Source: CAZYME01 sp964648115 (GTDB lineage Bacteria > Pseudomonadota > Gammaproteobacteria > Legionellales > Legionellaceae). From it: a DNA stretch of 28,281 nucleotides. The stretch covers positions 1 through 28,281 of the forward strand of contig CAZYME010000032.1 in NCBI GenBank assembly GCA_964648115.1. Reading direction: 5' to 3'. Shown in pieces: positions 9,118 through 17,670 of the stretch. The number at the start of each line of letters is the position of its first letter. Within the stretch, counting starts at the first letter, position 1. Both the position numbers and the translations under genes were made by a program. A model generated the notes under the pieces. That model saw only the letters and a program-made list of their open reading frames with translations. It was not told the origin of the DNA and did not search any database.

Positions 9118-9160
9118 GAATTTGTTTCTTTAAATTTTGACGTCATTGCGTAAACACTTA

Positions 9161-9910
9161 CTATCCAATTGGGGCGATTTGCTCTGGCTCTGCTGCTTGG
9201 TCTTGACCAGCTACATTGGCCGCATAGTCGTGTCCATGTACTATCAGCTGGGCTTGATTGTTAGCCTTTTGCACATACTGTGCAAATCCATGTTTCTGGT
9301 CAACAAACATCTTAGCTATTGCCTCAGGATCAGCTCGCTCTGGCTTACCATTCTGACCTTTTTTGATTTTATCAAGTTCTGTTTGATCAAAAACGTAAAG
9401 CACGCCTTTCTGATTCACAACCTGGTATTTTGCTGCTTCATCCTTAGATTCCGGGTTCTTATCGCTAGCAAGCCAGGCAAGGAGCTGCTTATTCATTGAT
9501 GCTTCAGCAGATGCATCAAGCGGCTTGCCGTCTACTGAAAAAGCTTTTATCAGGTTGGATTCTTTACTAATGGCAAAATCCACTATGATCGGTTTTTCAA
9601 CATTAATCTCAGCAGCACTGGCCTTCGCCAAACCTTCCTGAAGGCGTTGAAATCCTGTAAGCGGAACCCTACCTAGCCAACAATCACCACCGGCCTGCAT
9701 TAGCTCGGCAAAATTAGCATTTTCCCTAAATATATCTAATGCCTTCTTATAACCAGCATCATTTATCAATCCGGATTTGACCAGAATCTCTTTAAGATTA
9801 TCATGAGCATACCAAGCCGCTTCAGGCGTCGTAACTACGTCTTTGGTATCATTTAATGCTTTCGTCGTTGGTTTATTAACTTTGGACTTGCTTTCTCGGA
9901 CTACCTTCAT
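9161..9910 (-). CDS. Hypothetical protein, 249 aa, no family recognised
   Basis: No family recognised. The protein is soluble, with no signal peptide or membrane segment, and is rich in Lys, Ala, Glu and Asp. Its N-terminus is polar and Lys/Thr-rich; the centre has KEILVKSGLINDAGYKKALDIF, probably helical; the C-terminus is Gln/Ala/Glu-rich and ends IAPIG. The ATG at 9910 is preferred over a TTG two codons upstream, because AGAGAG lies seven bases before the ATG. It is a single gene between murU (convergent) and fadE (upstream, same strand, 141-bp gap), so its context gives no function. A genus-specific or secreted protein is possible, but nothing in the sequence proves it. Confidence 0.8.
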   Translation of the reverse strand: MKVVRESKSKVNKPTTKALNDTKDVVTTPEAAWYAHDNLKEILVKSGLINDAGYKKALDIFRENANFAELMQAGGDCWLGRVPLTGFQRLQEGLAKASAAEINVEKPIIVDFAISKESNLIKAFSVDGKPLDASAEASMNKQLLAWLASDKNPESKDEAAKYQVVNQKGVLYVFDQTELDKIKKGQNGKPERADPEAIAKMFVDQKHGFAQYVQKANNQAQLIVHGHDYAANVAGQDQAAEPEQIAPIG

Positions 9911-10051
9911 GCTCAATCTCTCTAAAAAGATACTATTTAGGTAAAATTATAACAAATTGATGCTAGATAATCAGCTATCTCGCGTTAAGTAAGCGTTAAA
10001 AGAGCGTAAAACTCGTCCTTTAAGTGGTGAGCCATGGGCCCATTGCCTTCT

Positions 10052-12490
10052 TTAATCCATTGGATTCTTAACCTTATCCGTGACCGATGCAAACGTTTTC
10101 TTTTTCATAGATTCAAATGTAAATTCGTCTACTTGTATTGCGTCCCAACGCGCGCGCTCAACCATTACGATATCATCCATTTCCTGTTGAGATAACTGCC
10201 CTGACGCAACTTTTTCTGTTAGCTTTTCTTTTAAACTCACAAATGAGTAGCGCTTCAAGTCGCTAATTTTTTTATAAAGATCCGCATATTTCAAGATTAA
10301 CTGTAGCGCGTGTTCCATTTTATCTACAGGTTGGCTTGGATCACCACTTAAGTATATCGATTTTATCATGCTGGTTCGATAAAGATTATTTTGCGTCATT
10401 GATTGTGACAACTTATGTCCCAATTTATCGCTAGGGTAGCGCATGCTCTGGCCCCAAGGGAAAGCTAGGAGGCGAATGATAAAACCAAGTGAGCGAGCTG
10501 GAAAGTTCTGGCAAAAAGCAATGAGGGATTTTTGTGCATGATAAAAACAATACGACACAGCCCACCTAGCATGCAGCTGTTGATCAGCGTTCTCCTCATG
10601 TTGCTGACACTGACGCAGCGCCGCCATTGCCATGTAAAGATACGACATGCCATCGGCAAGCCTAGCTGAGAGCCGTTCTTTGCGTTTTAAATTCCCGCCT
10701 AAGTAAATTAATGATAAATCAGCTAACCACGCAAAAGCATAACTCATACGGGCCAGACGCTGGTATTCCCTTTTTAATGCGCTATGGGGTGTGGAAATAA
10801 ACAAACCACCTGTCCAGGCAGAACAGACGGTCTTAGCAAAACTATGTAGAAAATAATTGATATGTTGCCAAATAAGCTTCCTAAAAGCAGCTTTGTCTTC
10901 TTTGGCAACCGCATAAAATTCTTTGCGCACGTAGGGATGGCAAGCCATAGAACCTTGCCCAAAAATTAATAAATTACGCGACATAATGTTAGCACCCTCC
11001 ACGGTAACGGAAATGGGGATGCCTTGATAATAATTCGTCAAATAATTGCGTGGCCCTACTACAACTGTCCGCCCTGCATGCACATCCATTGCGCTATTAA
11101 CCACAATACGGCCCAATTCGGTATTGAAGTATTTGGTAATCGCCGACGCAACTGAAGGTTTTTTATGCTCATTCACAGCAGCAACTGTTAGTAAACGGGT
11201 AGCATTTGTGAGATAGGTTAAACCTGCGATTTCAGCTAGCTTCTCCTCTATCCCTTCGAATTGAGCAATTTCAACATTAAATTGGCGTCGTACACGGGCA
11301 AATGCACCTGCAGTGGCATAAGAAACACTAGAAGATGCAGCTCCTAATGCTGGCAATGAAATAGAACGGCCAATAGATAGGCACTCAACTAGCATTTGCC
11401 AACCACGCCCTGCTTTTTCCTGACCACCAATAATACTTGTAATCGGCACAAAGATGTTTTCACCACGAATCGTACCATTCATAAAGGGCTGATCTGCTGG
11501 CAAATGCCGGTTACCAATCTCAAGATTTTCACTATCTCGAGAAATAAGTAAGCAGGTAATACCTTCTCCACCTACGCCTTGTAACAATCCGTCTGGATCT
11601 TTTAATTTGACAGCTAATCCTATCAGTGTGGCAACTGGTGATAAAGTAATCCAGCGTTTATCTAATCTGAGCGTCAGGCCAAGTACCGATTTGCCATCAA
11701 TTTTTTTCTTCATGACAACTGCTTCTGATTTTATCGAGGTGGCATCGCTACCAGCATCAGGCTCGGTTAGAGCAAAACAAGGAATATCAATACCTTTGGC
11801 AAGTCGTGGTAGATAGTATTTTTTTTGTTCTTCAGTCCCATAATGTTGTAATAACTCACCTGGCCCCAATGAGTTGGGCACCATAACCGTAACGGCTGCA
11901 ACCCCTGAGCGGCTAGCAATTTTTACTACTACATCAGAGTGCGCTCGTGCAGAAAAACCCTTACCACCATATTTTTTCTCGATGACTAAACCGAAAAAGC
12001 CTTTTTCTTTTAGGTAATCCCAAACATCAGCTGGCAAATCCCCTGCTTGGCTTATTTCCCATTCATTCAGCATCGAACAAAGCTCTTCCGTTTCATGATC
12101 AAGAAATTTTTGTTCTTCCTCACTGAGCGAAGTTGAAATGCTAGCTAATCTTGCCCAATCCGGTGCACCTCTGAAAATATCTTCCTCTAGCCAGGTGTCC
12201 CCTGCATTTAAGGCCTCTTCTTCTGTTTTGGATAATTTTGGAACCGATTTAACTGCACGCTGATATAAAAAATTACCTATCATTAGGCGAACGGGTTGGA
12301 CACGTAAAATCATTATGATTGCGGCAACCACAGACCAGATCAAAATTCCTGCTAGCCACGGCACGCCAATAAAAAAAGTAGCAACTAACAAATAAATGAC
12401 ACTACCGACCTCCCAAACCAAGGGATTCATCGCCCGGTAAAGAACAATCAGTGTAAATACAACGTATAATAAAAAAACAACGGTAGCCAT
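10052..12490 (-). CDS. fadE: Acyl-CoA dehydrogenase, FadE type
   Basis: FAD enzyme for the first step of fatty-acid beta-oxidation (acyl-CoA to trans-2-enoyl-CoA). It has 812 aa, close to the 814 of E. coli FadE and about twice the length of ordinary acyl-CoA dehydrogenases. Hydrophobic segments at about 4-20, 27-42 and 44-62 indicate membrane attachment. The dehydrogenase core follows: EKKYGGKGFS (171-180), the signature CFALTEPDAGSDA (238-250), and SVTVEGANIMSRN with Glu498 as the likely catalytic base. The C-terminal 290 residues are the FadE-specific extension. The start ATG is at 12490; a TATACT -10-like box lies on the minus strand at 12519-12524. Divergent from the CYTH-like/ppk operon. 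Confidence 0.95.
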   Translation of the reverse strand: MATVVFLLYVVFTLIVLYRAMNPLVWEVGSVIYLLVATFFIGVPWLAGILIWSVVAAIIMILRVQPVRLMIGNFLYQRAVKSVPKLSKTEEEALNAGDTWLEEDIFRGAPDWARLASISTSLSEEEQKFLDHETEELCSMLNEWEISQAGDLPADVWDYLKEKGFFGLVIEKKYGGKGFSARAHSDVVVKIASRSGVAAVTVMVPNSLGPGELLQHYGTEEQKKYYLPRLAKGIDIPCFALTEPDAGSDATSIKSEAVVMKKKIDGKSVLGLTLRLDKRWITLSPVATLIGLAVKLKDPDGLLQGVGGEGITCLLISRDSENLEIGNRHLPADQPFMNGTIRGENIFVPITSIIGGQEKAGRGWQMLVECLSIGRSISLPALGAASSSVSYATAGAFARVRRQFNVEIAQFEGIEEKLAEIAGLTYLTNATRLLTVAAVNEHKKPSVASAITKYFNTELGRIVVNSAMDVHAGRTVVVGPRNYLTNYYQGIPISVTVEGANIMSRNLLIFGQGSMACHPYVRKEFYAVAKEDKAAFRKLIWQHINYFLHSFAKTVCSAWTGGLFISTPHSALKREYQRLARMSYAFAWLADLSLIYLGGNLKRKERLSARLADGMSYLYMAMAALRQCQQHEENADQQLHARWAVSYCFYHAQKSLIAFCQNFPARSLGFIIRLLAFPWGQSMRYPSDKLGHKLSQSMTQNNLYRTSMIKSIYLSGDPSQPVDKMEHALQLILKYADLYKKISDLKRYSFVSLKEKLTEKVASGQLSQQEMDDIVMVERARWDAIQVDEFTFESMKKKTFASVTDKVKNPMD

Positions 12491-12518
12491 ATTAATCCTT
12501 TATTTAACAATTGCCGAC

Positions 12519-12586
12519 AGTATATACCGGTTACTATTTATTTTGCGATATGAAAAAATGAGATCGAATGCTTGCATTGGCAAGCA
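12519..12586. promoter_or_regulatory. Divergent fadE / CYTH-like gene control region
   Basis: The 137-bp spacer holds a minus-strand TATACT (12519-12524), a plausible -10 for fadE with no good -35, and a perfect 7-bp inverted repeat TGCTTGC-attg-GCAAGCA at 12569-12586, about 40 bp before the plus-strand ATG. The palindrome could be an operator or a leader hairpin. It does not resemble the FadR or PsrA consensus that I know. Confidence 0.4.
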
Positions 12587-12627
12587 GAATGCCCTAGCGT
12601 TAAATTTTCTAATGCCATTAGATCGCT

Positions 12628-13248
12628 ATGAACAAACGTTTCGTCTGGAATTTTGAAATTAATACTGGTAAATCATTAGAAATACCATTGGTTGAAAATT
12701 TCGTTCCAAGTTTAAATCACTGGGAGTCACGTTTTTTTTGGCCGGAAGAGAGCATTGTTACCTTGCATGGTTTAAGCGATGATTTTCTGCAATTATCGCA
12801 TTACCAAATTAAGCATAGGCATGACACTTATTATCTACTGCCCAATGCCGATTACAACCTGAAAACTCGACACGACCAATTATTTTACAAACCTATCTTG
12901 ATGAAAAAACTGCAAGCAATAGCGTATGGCAAGAAACTTAAGCTTGAAGATGAGGCGGCGAATTTAGAATTTCCGGGATATGAAGATAAAGGTGTTGCAG
13001 ACCTTATTACTCATATCAAAACCCAAGGAAGAAAGATCAGTGTTGAAAAAGAAGCGTTAATTTACCGTTTTGAAACAATACCTGCTATCAAACTCGAGCT
13101 AGCTAGACTTTACGTTGCTAACAAGACCTATTTGAGTGCGAGCATTGAATCACGCTCCTACTCATTAGTAGAGTCAATGAGCCGCCAATTGCTAGGAGAT
13201 TTACCAACCTCTGACTATGTTACTTTCCTTGGAGAGATTTCGAGATGA
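12628..13248 (+). CDS. CYTH/triphosphate-tunnel-like protein (tentative)
   Basis: A 206-aa soluble protein, not firmly recognised. Several stretches look like the CYTH (triphosphate tunnel) fold: IKHRHDTYYLLP followed by YNLKTRHDQLFYKPIL, with alternating charged and aromatic residues as in strands lining the tunnel, and near the end IKLELARLYVANKTYLSASI followed by ESRSYSLVE, resembling the C-terminal strands of CYTH proteins. The classical ExExK motif at the N-terminus is not evident. It is the first gene of an operon with a half-size ChrA gene (7-bp gap) and ppk. CYTH and VTC domains bind triphosphate or polyphosphate, so the neighbourhood fits. Function is inferred; it could equally be an unrelated conserved hypothetical protein. 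Confidence 0.85.
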   Translation: MNKRFVWNFEINTGKSLEIPLVENFVPSLNHWESRFFWPEESIVTLHGLSDDFLQLSHYQIKHRHDTYYLLPNADYNLKTRHDQLFYKPILMKKLQAIAYGKKLKLEDEAANLEFPGYEDKGVADLITHIKTQGRKISVEKEALIYRFETIPAIKLELARLYVANKTYLSASIESRSYSLVESMSRQLLGDLPTSDYVTFLGEISR

Positions 13249-13255
13249 GACCATC

Positions 13256-13786
13256 ATGCAAACACTTTTCTCTATCATTCTAAGTTTCGGAAAAATCGGT
13301 CTCATTTCATTGGGCGGCGGAAACTCCATGCTGCAAATGCTGGAGTATGAAGCCGTTACCTACCGCCATTGGATAGGGCAAGAAGAGTTTATTCGCATGG
13401 TTGGCAGCACTTTTTTGTTCCCAGGATTGACTGCCGTCAAACTTGCAGCCCTTATTGGTTATAAGGCAGCCGGGATGCTTGGTTTAGTGTTAGCTGTTGC
13501 ATGTTTAAATTTACCCGGTTTAATTTTAGCCGTGTTTGGTTACAAGTGGCTCACTAGCAATAATGGGCCAATAACGCACAAAATCTTAGTTTCAGTACAA
13601 TACGGTGCATTAGCGCTACTCGCAGCAGCCTCATTCTCGATCGCTCAGGGTGTTATTGCAACCTACTATTCGTTCTCTATGATTAGTGCTTGTGTATTAT
13701 TTTTTTTAGCGCTAGCCTTCTTACAGCTATCACCTTTTTGGGGATTGATAGCCTTTATTAGCATTTGTTTTTTTCTAGTACGATAG
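13256..13786 (+). CDS. Half-size chromate-transporter (ChrA/CHR) family protein
   Basis: Inner-membrane protein of 176 aa with one CHR domain, the size of the short-chain members of the family. Visible features: FGKIGLISLGGGNSMLQMLE at 11-30, which corresponds to the conserved FGG...E motif; a HW...F segment; PGLTAVKLAALIGYKAAG, corresponding to the PGP...GY..G motif (here Leu instead of the second Pro); then hydrophobic helices to the end. The ATG at 13256, seven bases after the previous stop, is preferred to an ATG at 13217 inside the upstream gene, because the CHR motif starts soon after it. Short CHR proteins normally occur as adjacent pairs; no partner is present. Chromate as substrate is not proven. 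Confidence 0.85.
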   Translation: MQTLFSIILSFGKIGLISLGGGNSMLQMLEYEAVTYRHWIGQEEFIRMVGSTFLFPGLTAVKLAALIGYKAAGMLGLVLAVACLNLPGLILAVFGYKWLTSNNGPITHKILVSVQYGALALLAAASFSIAQGVIATYYSFSMISACVLFFLALAFLQLSPFWGLIAFISICFFLVR

Positions 13787-13798
13787 GAGACTAGCTTG
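13784..13798 (+). promoter_or_regulatory. Shine-Dalgarno and TTG start of ppk
   Basis: TAGGAGA overlaps the stop codon of the ChrA-like gene and is followed, after CTAGC, by TTG at 13796-13798. No in-frame ATG occurs before Met40. The strong ribosome site and the conserved protein N-terminus together fix this non-ATG start. Confidence 0.85.
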
Positions 13799-15871
13799 AC
13801 CACCTCGCTGGATAACCCAGACTACTATATAAATCGTGAGTTTACGGCTCTCGCTTTTAATGAGCGCGTTTTGCAGCTCGCTAATGATGAACGCATTCCT
13901 ATTCTTGAGCGTATGCGTTTTCTCTGCATTTGTAGCAGCAACTTAGACGAATTTTTTGAAATTCGGGTTGCGGGATTACGAGAAAGAATTGCAGTTTCAT
14001 CAAGAAAACTGAGCATTGATGGTCTCTCACCTGATGAAGTATTAACCCAGCTTAGTAAAAAGACGCATTTACTTATCGATGAGCTATATTCCATCTTCAA
14101 CAAAAAATTATTACCTAGCATGCAAAAGGAAGATATCCACTTTTATAATGCCAAAGATTGGACCGACGACATTCATCTATGGGCAAAACACTTTTTTAAA
14201 AACGAAGTACTGCCTATTGTCAGCCCTATCGCACTTGATTTAGCTCATCCTTTTCCACGTCTGTTTAATAAAAGTTTAAATTTCATCGTTTCTTTGAGCG
14301 GTACGGACGCATTTGATCGGAATATCAATTATGCTGTTATCCATGCTCCTCGATCCATACCGCGGATCATTCGGTTGCCATCAGAACTTTGTGAAAACGG
14401 AAATTATTTCGTATATTTGTCCTCTATTATTGAAACGCATATCCATAGCTTTTTCCCAGGGATGGAAATTGGGGGTTGCTATGCATTTCGGCTAACCCGT
14501 AATAGCGATTTAGCTTTACGAGATGAAGAGGTTGAAGATTTGGCAGCAGCGGTGCAACGTGAATTGTTTTCCCGTGATTATGGGCTTGTGGTTCGCCTCG
14601 AAATTGATAAGCACTGTCCTGACACCATCACTGACTTCCTGTTGCAAAAATACCATTTACGTCATGAAGAAGTTTATTATTGCGATGGGCCAGTTAATTT
14701 GCAGCGTTATTTAAGTGCCATCAATAAAATTAACCGACCTGATTTGAATTACCCGGCATTTACCCCTCAATATCCAACTTTTCCAAAACATAAAAATAAT
14801 TTATTTAGTATTCTTGATGAGCAAGACATTCTGCTACACCACCCTTATCAAAGTTATGACGTAGTGATTGATTTTGTCCGTGAAGCAGCAGCCGATCCAA
14901 ATGTTCTCGCGATAAAACAGACTCTCTATCGCACACATTTCAATTCAATCATGGTGCAAGCCTTGGTAGAGGCGGCTCAATCTGGGAAAGAAGTGACCGC
15001 GGTCATTGAACTGCGTGCACGCTTCGATGAAGAATCAAATTTAAAACTTGCTAATCGTTTACACGAAGCTGGTGTCCTTGTTCTTTATGGTGTTGTAGGT
15101 TTCAAAACCCACGCTAAAATGACGTTAGTCGTACGGCGGACGCTTGGGAAACTAAAACGGTATGTACATCTAGGCACGGGGAACTACCACGAAGAAACAG
15201 CAAAACGTTACACGGATTTAGGATTACTAACTGCACATCCTACTATTACCGCAGATACTCAGATTATCTTCCAGCAGCTCACAGGTCTCGGTAAAGCCAT
15301 AAAGCTAAAGGAGCTTTGTCACTCACCATTCACCTTGCAAAAAAACTTGTTGCAACTAATTGAGCAATGCAGTCTTGCAGCAACAGAGGGTCAAGAAGCA
15401 GAGATTATGATTAAAGTGAATGGCCTTACTGATCTCACGATGATCCAAGCACTCTATTCAGCATCACAAGCTGGGGTCAAAATTAGCCTTATAGTACGAG
15501 GGGTATGCTGCCTACGACCTGGTATTCGTGGGATATCTGATAACATTCGGGTAGTGTCTATTGTAGGGCGTTTTCTTGAGCACCATCGTGTGTATTATTT
15601 CCACTACGGCGAGCAAGAGCATTATTATTGTTCAAGCGCGGACCTCATGGAGCGTAATTTATATACCCGCATTGAGGTGCTATTTCCGATTTTAAATGAA
15701 GCATGTCGTAAACGGATTAAAAATGAAATTTTTAAAAATTATTTAAAAGATAACCGTGATGCTTGGGAAATGAAAAGCAATGGGACCTATAAACCGATGA
15801 GAAATGGGGCTCATAGTGCTCAGGAAGCTTTGTTGCAGCTTTATAATGATGGGGAGCAGGTGCAGAATTAA
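13796..15871 (+). CDS. ppk: Polyphosphate kinase 1
   Basis: Makes polyphosphate from ATP through a phosphohistidine intermediate; usually membrane-associated. It has 691 aa, near the 688 of E. coli. The start is TTG at 13796: AGGAGA lies five bases before it, and the conserved N domain begins at once (REFTALAFNERVLQLAND at 14-31, then ERMRFLCICSSNLDEFFEIR), which a later ATG would cut away. Catalytic residues: His439 in KTHAKM (His435 in E. coli), Arg379 in TLYRT, Arg409 in RARFDEE, and His596 in LEHHRVYYF (His592). Last gene of the operon; its ribosome site overlaps the ChrA stop, indicating coupling. Confidence 0.97.
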   Translation: MTTSLDNPDYYINREFTALAFNERVLQLANDERIPILERMRFLCICSSNLDEFFEIRVAGLRERIAVSSRKLSIDGLSPDEVLTQLSKKTHLLIDELYSIFNKKLLPSMQKEDIHFYNAKDWTDDIHLWAKHFFKNEVLPIVSPIALDLAHPFPRLFNKSLNFIVSLSGTDAFDRNINYAVIHAPRSIPRIIRLPSELCENGNYFVYLSSIIETHIHSFFPGMEIGGCYAFRLTRNSDLALRDEEVEDLAAAVQRELFSRDYGLVVRLEIDKHCPDTITDFLLQKYHLRHEEVYYCDGPVNLQRYLSAINKINRPDLNYPAFTPQYPTFPKHKNNLFSILDEQDILLHHPYQSYDVVIDFVREAAADPNVLAIKQTLYRTHFNSIMVQALVEAAQSGKEVTAVIELRARFDEESNLKLANRLHEAGVLVLYGVVGFKTHAKMTLVVRRTLGKLKRYVHLGTGNYHEETAKRYTDLGLLTAHPTITADTQIIFQQLTGLGKAIKLKELCHSPFTLQKNLLQLIEQCSLAATEGQEAEIMIKVNGLTDLTMIQALYSASQAGVKISLIVRGVCCLRPGIRGISDNIRVVSIVGRFLEHHRVYYFHYGEQEHYYCSSADLMERNLYTRIEVLFPILNEACRKRIKNEIFKNYLKDNRDAWEMKSNGTYKPMRNGAHSAQEALLQLYNDGEQVQN

Positions 15872-15895
15872 GCAAACACAGAATAAAAAGCTATC

Positions 15896-15953
15896 GTAGC
15901 GGGGATCAAACCGAGGGCCACTCCCGCATTCCGCTTCGCTCCATACGCGCTAC
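15896..15953. repeat. Degenerate palindromic repeat, copy 2
   Basis: A short element between the convergent ppk and epmB genes. It starts GTAGCG and ends GCGCTAC; the right half (CCCGCATTCCGCTTCGCTCC and on) resembles the right arm of the element at 9087-9117 at most positions. The left half is poorly conserved. It may serve as the terminator region for both convergent genes. Confidence 0.55.
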
Positions 15954-15957
15954 ATGT

Positions 15958-16941
15958 TTAAATTAGAAGCGTTTTATTTTTTTTTCCAGCGTCTTCTCGC
16001 ACAAGACGGGGCACTAGGTAGCCTGGTAATATGCTTTGTAATTCTTGAAAGATAGCTAAAGCATTTTGTATAGGTGTATCAAAATGCGCGGCGCCTTGTA
16101 CTTTATCTAATACGTGTAAATAATAGGGCAACACTCCACATGAAAGTAACCGTTCGCTTAATTCTGCTAAAATTTTTGCATTATCGTTTATACCAGCCAA
16201 TAACACCGATTGATTTAACAAATGACAGCCAACCTCTCGTAATTCCGCACAAACGCGAGCTACATTGGTATCCAGCTCTTGTGCATGATTACTATGCAAG
16301 ACCACCACTTTATGCAGGCGATTATTGGCTAGCAAGCTGAGGAAGCTTTCGTTAATCCTCTCAGGCAAAACCACAGGAATACGCGTATGAAACCGTAATG
16401 TATGAAGATGAGGAATAAGGGCCAGTTGTCTCAATAAAGGTTCCAGTACCGCATCTGTTGCCAAAAGAGGGTCGCCACCACTTAAAATTACTTCATGTAT
16501 CTCAGGATCATTAGCGATATAATCAATCACCGGCTGCCACCCATCTCGACCGGGATTGTTTTTCTGATATGGAAAGTGCCGCCTAAAACAATAACGGCAA
16601 TTTACCGCACAGGCCCCCGCAGCAGTTAATAAAACGCGCCCATGATATTTATGCATAAGGCCTGGCAGATGATTTACTGCCCCCTCGGCCAGCGGATCTG
16701 AACCAAAATCCTCAGCAATGCGTAGCTCTTTATCAACAGCCAGCACTTGCAATAATAGCGGATCCTCAGGGTTGCCAGGCTGCATACGAGCGGCAAAATC
16801 ACGAGGCACGCGGGTTTTAAATTGCTTTTCTGCCAAATCATTCGCCAAAGAAGTTGGCAAATTTAGAAAGGAAAGTAATTCAGCTGCCGAAGAAAAACCT
16901 TCTGCTAAATTTTTTTGCCAACTAGGGATTGATTCTCGCAT
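15958..16941 (-). CDS. epmB: EF-P beta-lysylation enzyme EpmB (lysine 2,3-aminomutase-like)
   Basis: Radical-SAM, PLP-dependent enzyme that converts (S)-alpha-lysine to (R)-beta-lysine for attachment to EF-P by EpmA. It has 327 aa. The 4Fe-4S motif is CAVNCRYC with Cys111, Cys115 and Cys118, followed by FRRHFPY. Other family marks: EVILSGGDPLLATD, LRFHTRIPVVLPERI, VVLHSNHAQEL, LLNQSVLLAGINDN and the C-terminal GYLVPRLVREDAGKKNK, where the PLP-binding lysine is expected. The N-terminal WQKNLAEGF is typical of EpmB rather than of long clostridial aminomutases. The gene is divergent from efp with a 91-bp spacer, the usual pairing. epmA is not in this window. Confidence 0.95.
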   Translation of the reverse strand: MRESIPSWQKNLAEGFSSAAELLSFLNLPTSLANDLAEKQFKTRVPRDFAARMQPGNPEDPLLLQVLAVDKELRIAEDFGSDPLAEGAVNHLPGLMHKYHGRVLLTAAGACAVNCRYCFRRHFPYQKNNPGRDGWQPVIDYIANDPEIHEVILSGGDPLLATDAVLEPLLRQLALIPHLHTLRFHTRIPVVLPERINESFLSLLANNRLHKVVVLHSNHAQELDTNVARVCAELREVGCHLLNQSVLLAGINDNAKILAELSERLLSCGVLPYYLHVLDKVQGAAHFDTPIQNALAIFQELQSILPGYLVPRLVREDAGKKNKTLLI

Positions 16942-17032
16942 TCATTATTCAGACTTGATAAACTGCACGGACTTTAACGAAATTGCGGCAAAATCTCAAC
17001 CATGGGATATTTTCATTGTCCGAGGAGTATAA

Positions 17033-17602
17033 ATGGCAAACTATAACACCAATGAATTAAAGAATGGTTTAAAAATCATGGTTGATGATGCTCCATGCAA
17101 CATCGTTGATTGTGAATTTGTTAAACCAGGAAAAGGGCAAGCCTTTACCCGTTTGAAAATTCGTAACCTTAAAACCGGGCGTGTTGTTGAGCGTACATAC
17201 AAAGCACACGAAACATTTCCTTCAGCAGATGTGGTAGATATAGAAATGCAATATCTCTATAACGATGGAGAATTGTGGCACTTTATGGTTACAGAAAATT
17301 TTGAACAATATGCAGCGAATGCTGCTGCTGTTGAAGAAGCGGCGCAATGGCTGAAAGAACAAGACCTGTGTGTTGTCACACTTTGGAATAACGAACCCTT
17401 GCTCGTCGTACCTCCGATCTTCGTGATACTGGCGATCACAGAAACAGATCCTGGCCTTAAGGGAGATACTTCTGGTGGCGGCGGCAAACCAGCAAAATTA
17501 GAAACGGGTGCCGTAGTTAGAGTCCCTTTGTTTGTTCAAACTGGGGAATTAATTAAGGTCGATACGCGTAAGGGCGAATACATTTCACGCGCGAAAGAGT
17601 AG
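17033..17602 (+). CDS. efp: Translation elongation factor P
   Basis: Ribosome-associated factor that relieves stalling at polyproline stretches. It has 189 aa and the usual three beta-barrel domains. The modification loop is PGKGQAF with Lys34, the same position as the beta-lysylated residue in E. coli, in agreement with the divergent epmB. The C-terminal OB domain shows TDPGLKGDT, GAVVRVPLFVQTGELIKVDT and GEYISRAKE, all standard. GAGGAG lies just ahead of the ATG. There is no further gene in the operon. Confidence 0.98.
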   Translation: MANYNTNELKNGLKIMVDDAPCNIVDCEFVKPGKGQAFTRLKIRNLKTGRVVERTYKAHETFPSADVVDIEMQYLYNDGELWHFMVTENFEQYAANAAAVEEAAQWLKEQDLCVVTLWNNEPLLVVPPIFVILAITETDPGLKGDTSGGGGKPAKLETGAVVRVPLFVQTGELIKVDTRKGEYISRAKE

Positions 17603-17670
17603 AGATATCATGCTCCTGCCTATGTTCCGCAGCATGTATGCGGAGCGTAAGCGTGGGGCTATCAATTACA

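Noticed and set aside
9137..9499. Plus-strand open frame opposite the 249-aa gene
   Set aside because: Starts with a poor site, is hydrophobic and Leu/Cys-rich as is usual for antisense frames, and overlaps a longer gene with a good ribosome site.
17626..17644. Stem TCCGCA/TGCGGA after efp as a terminator
   Set aside because: Only 6 bp, with no T-run after it; too weak to list as a terminator.
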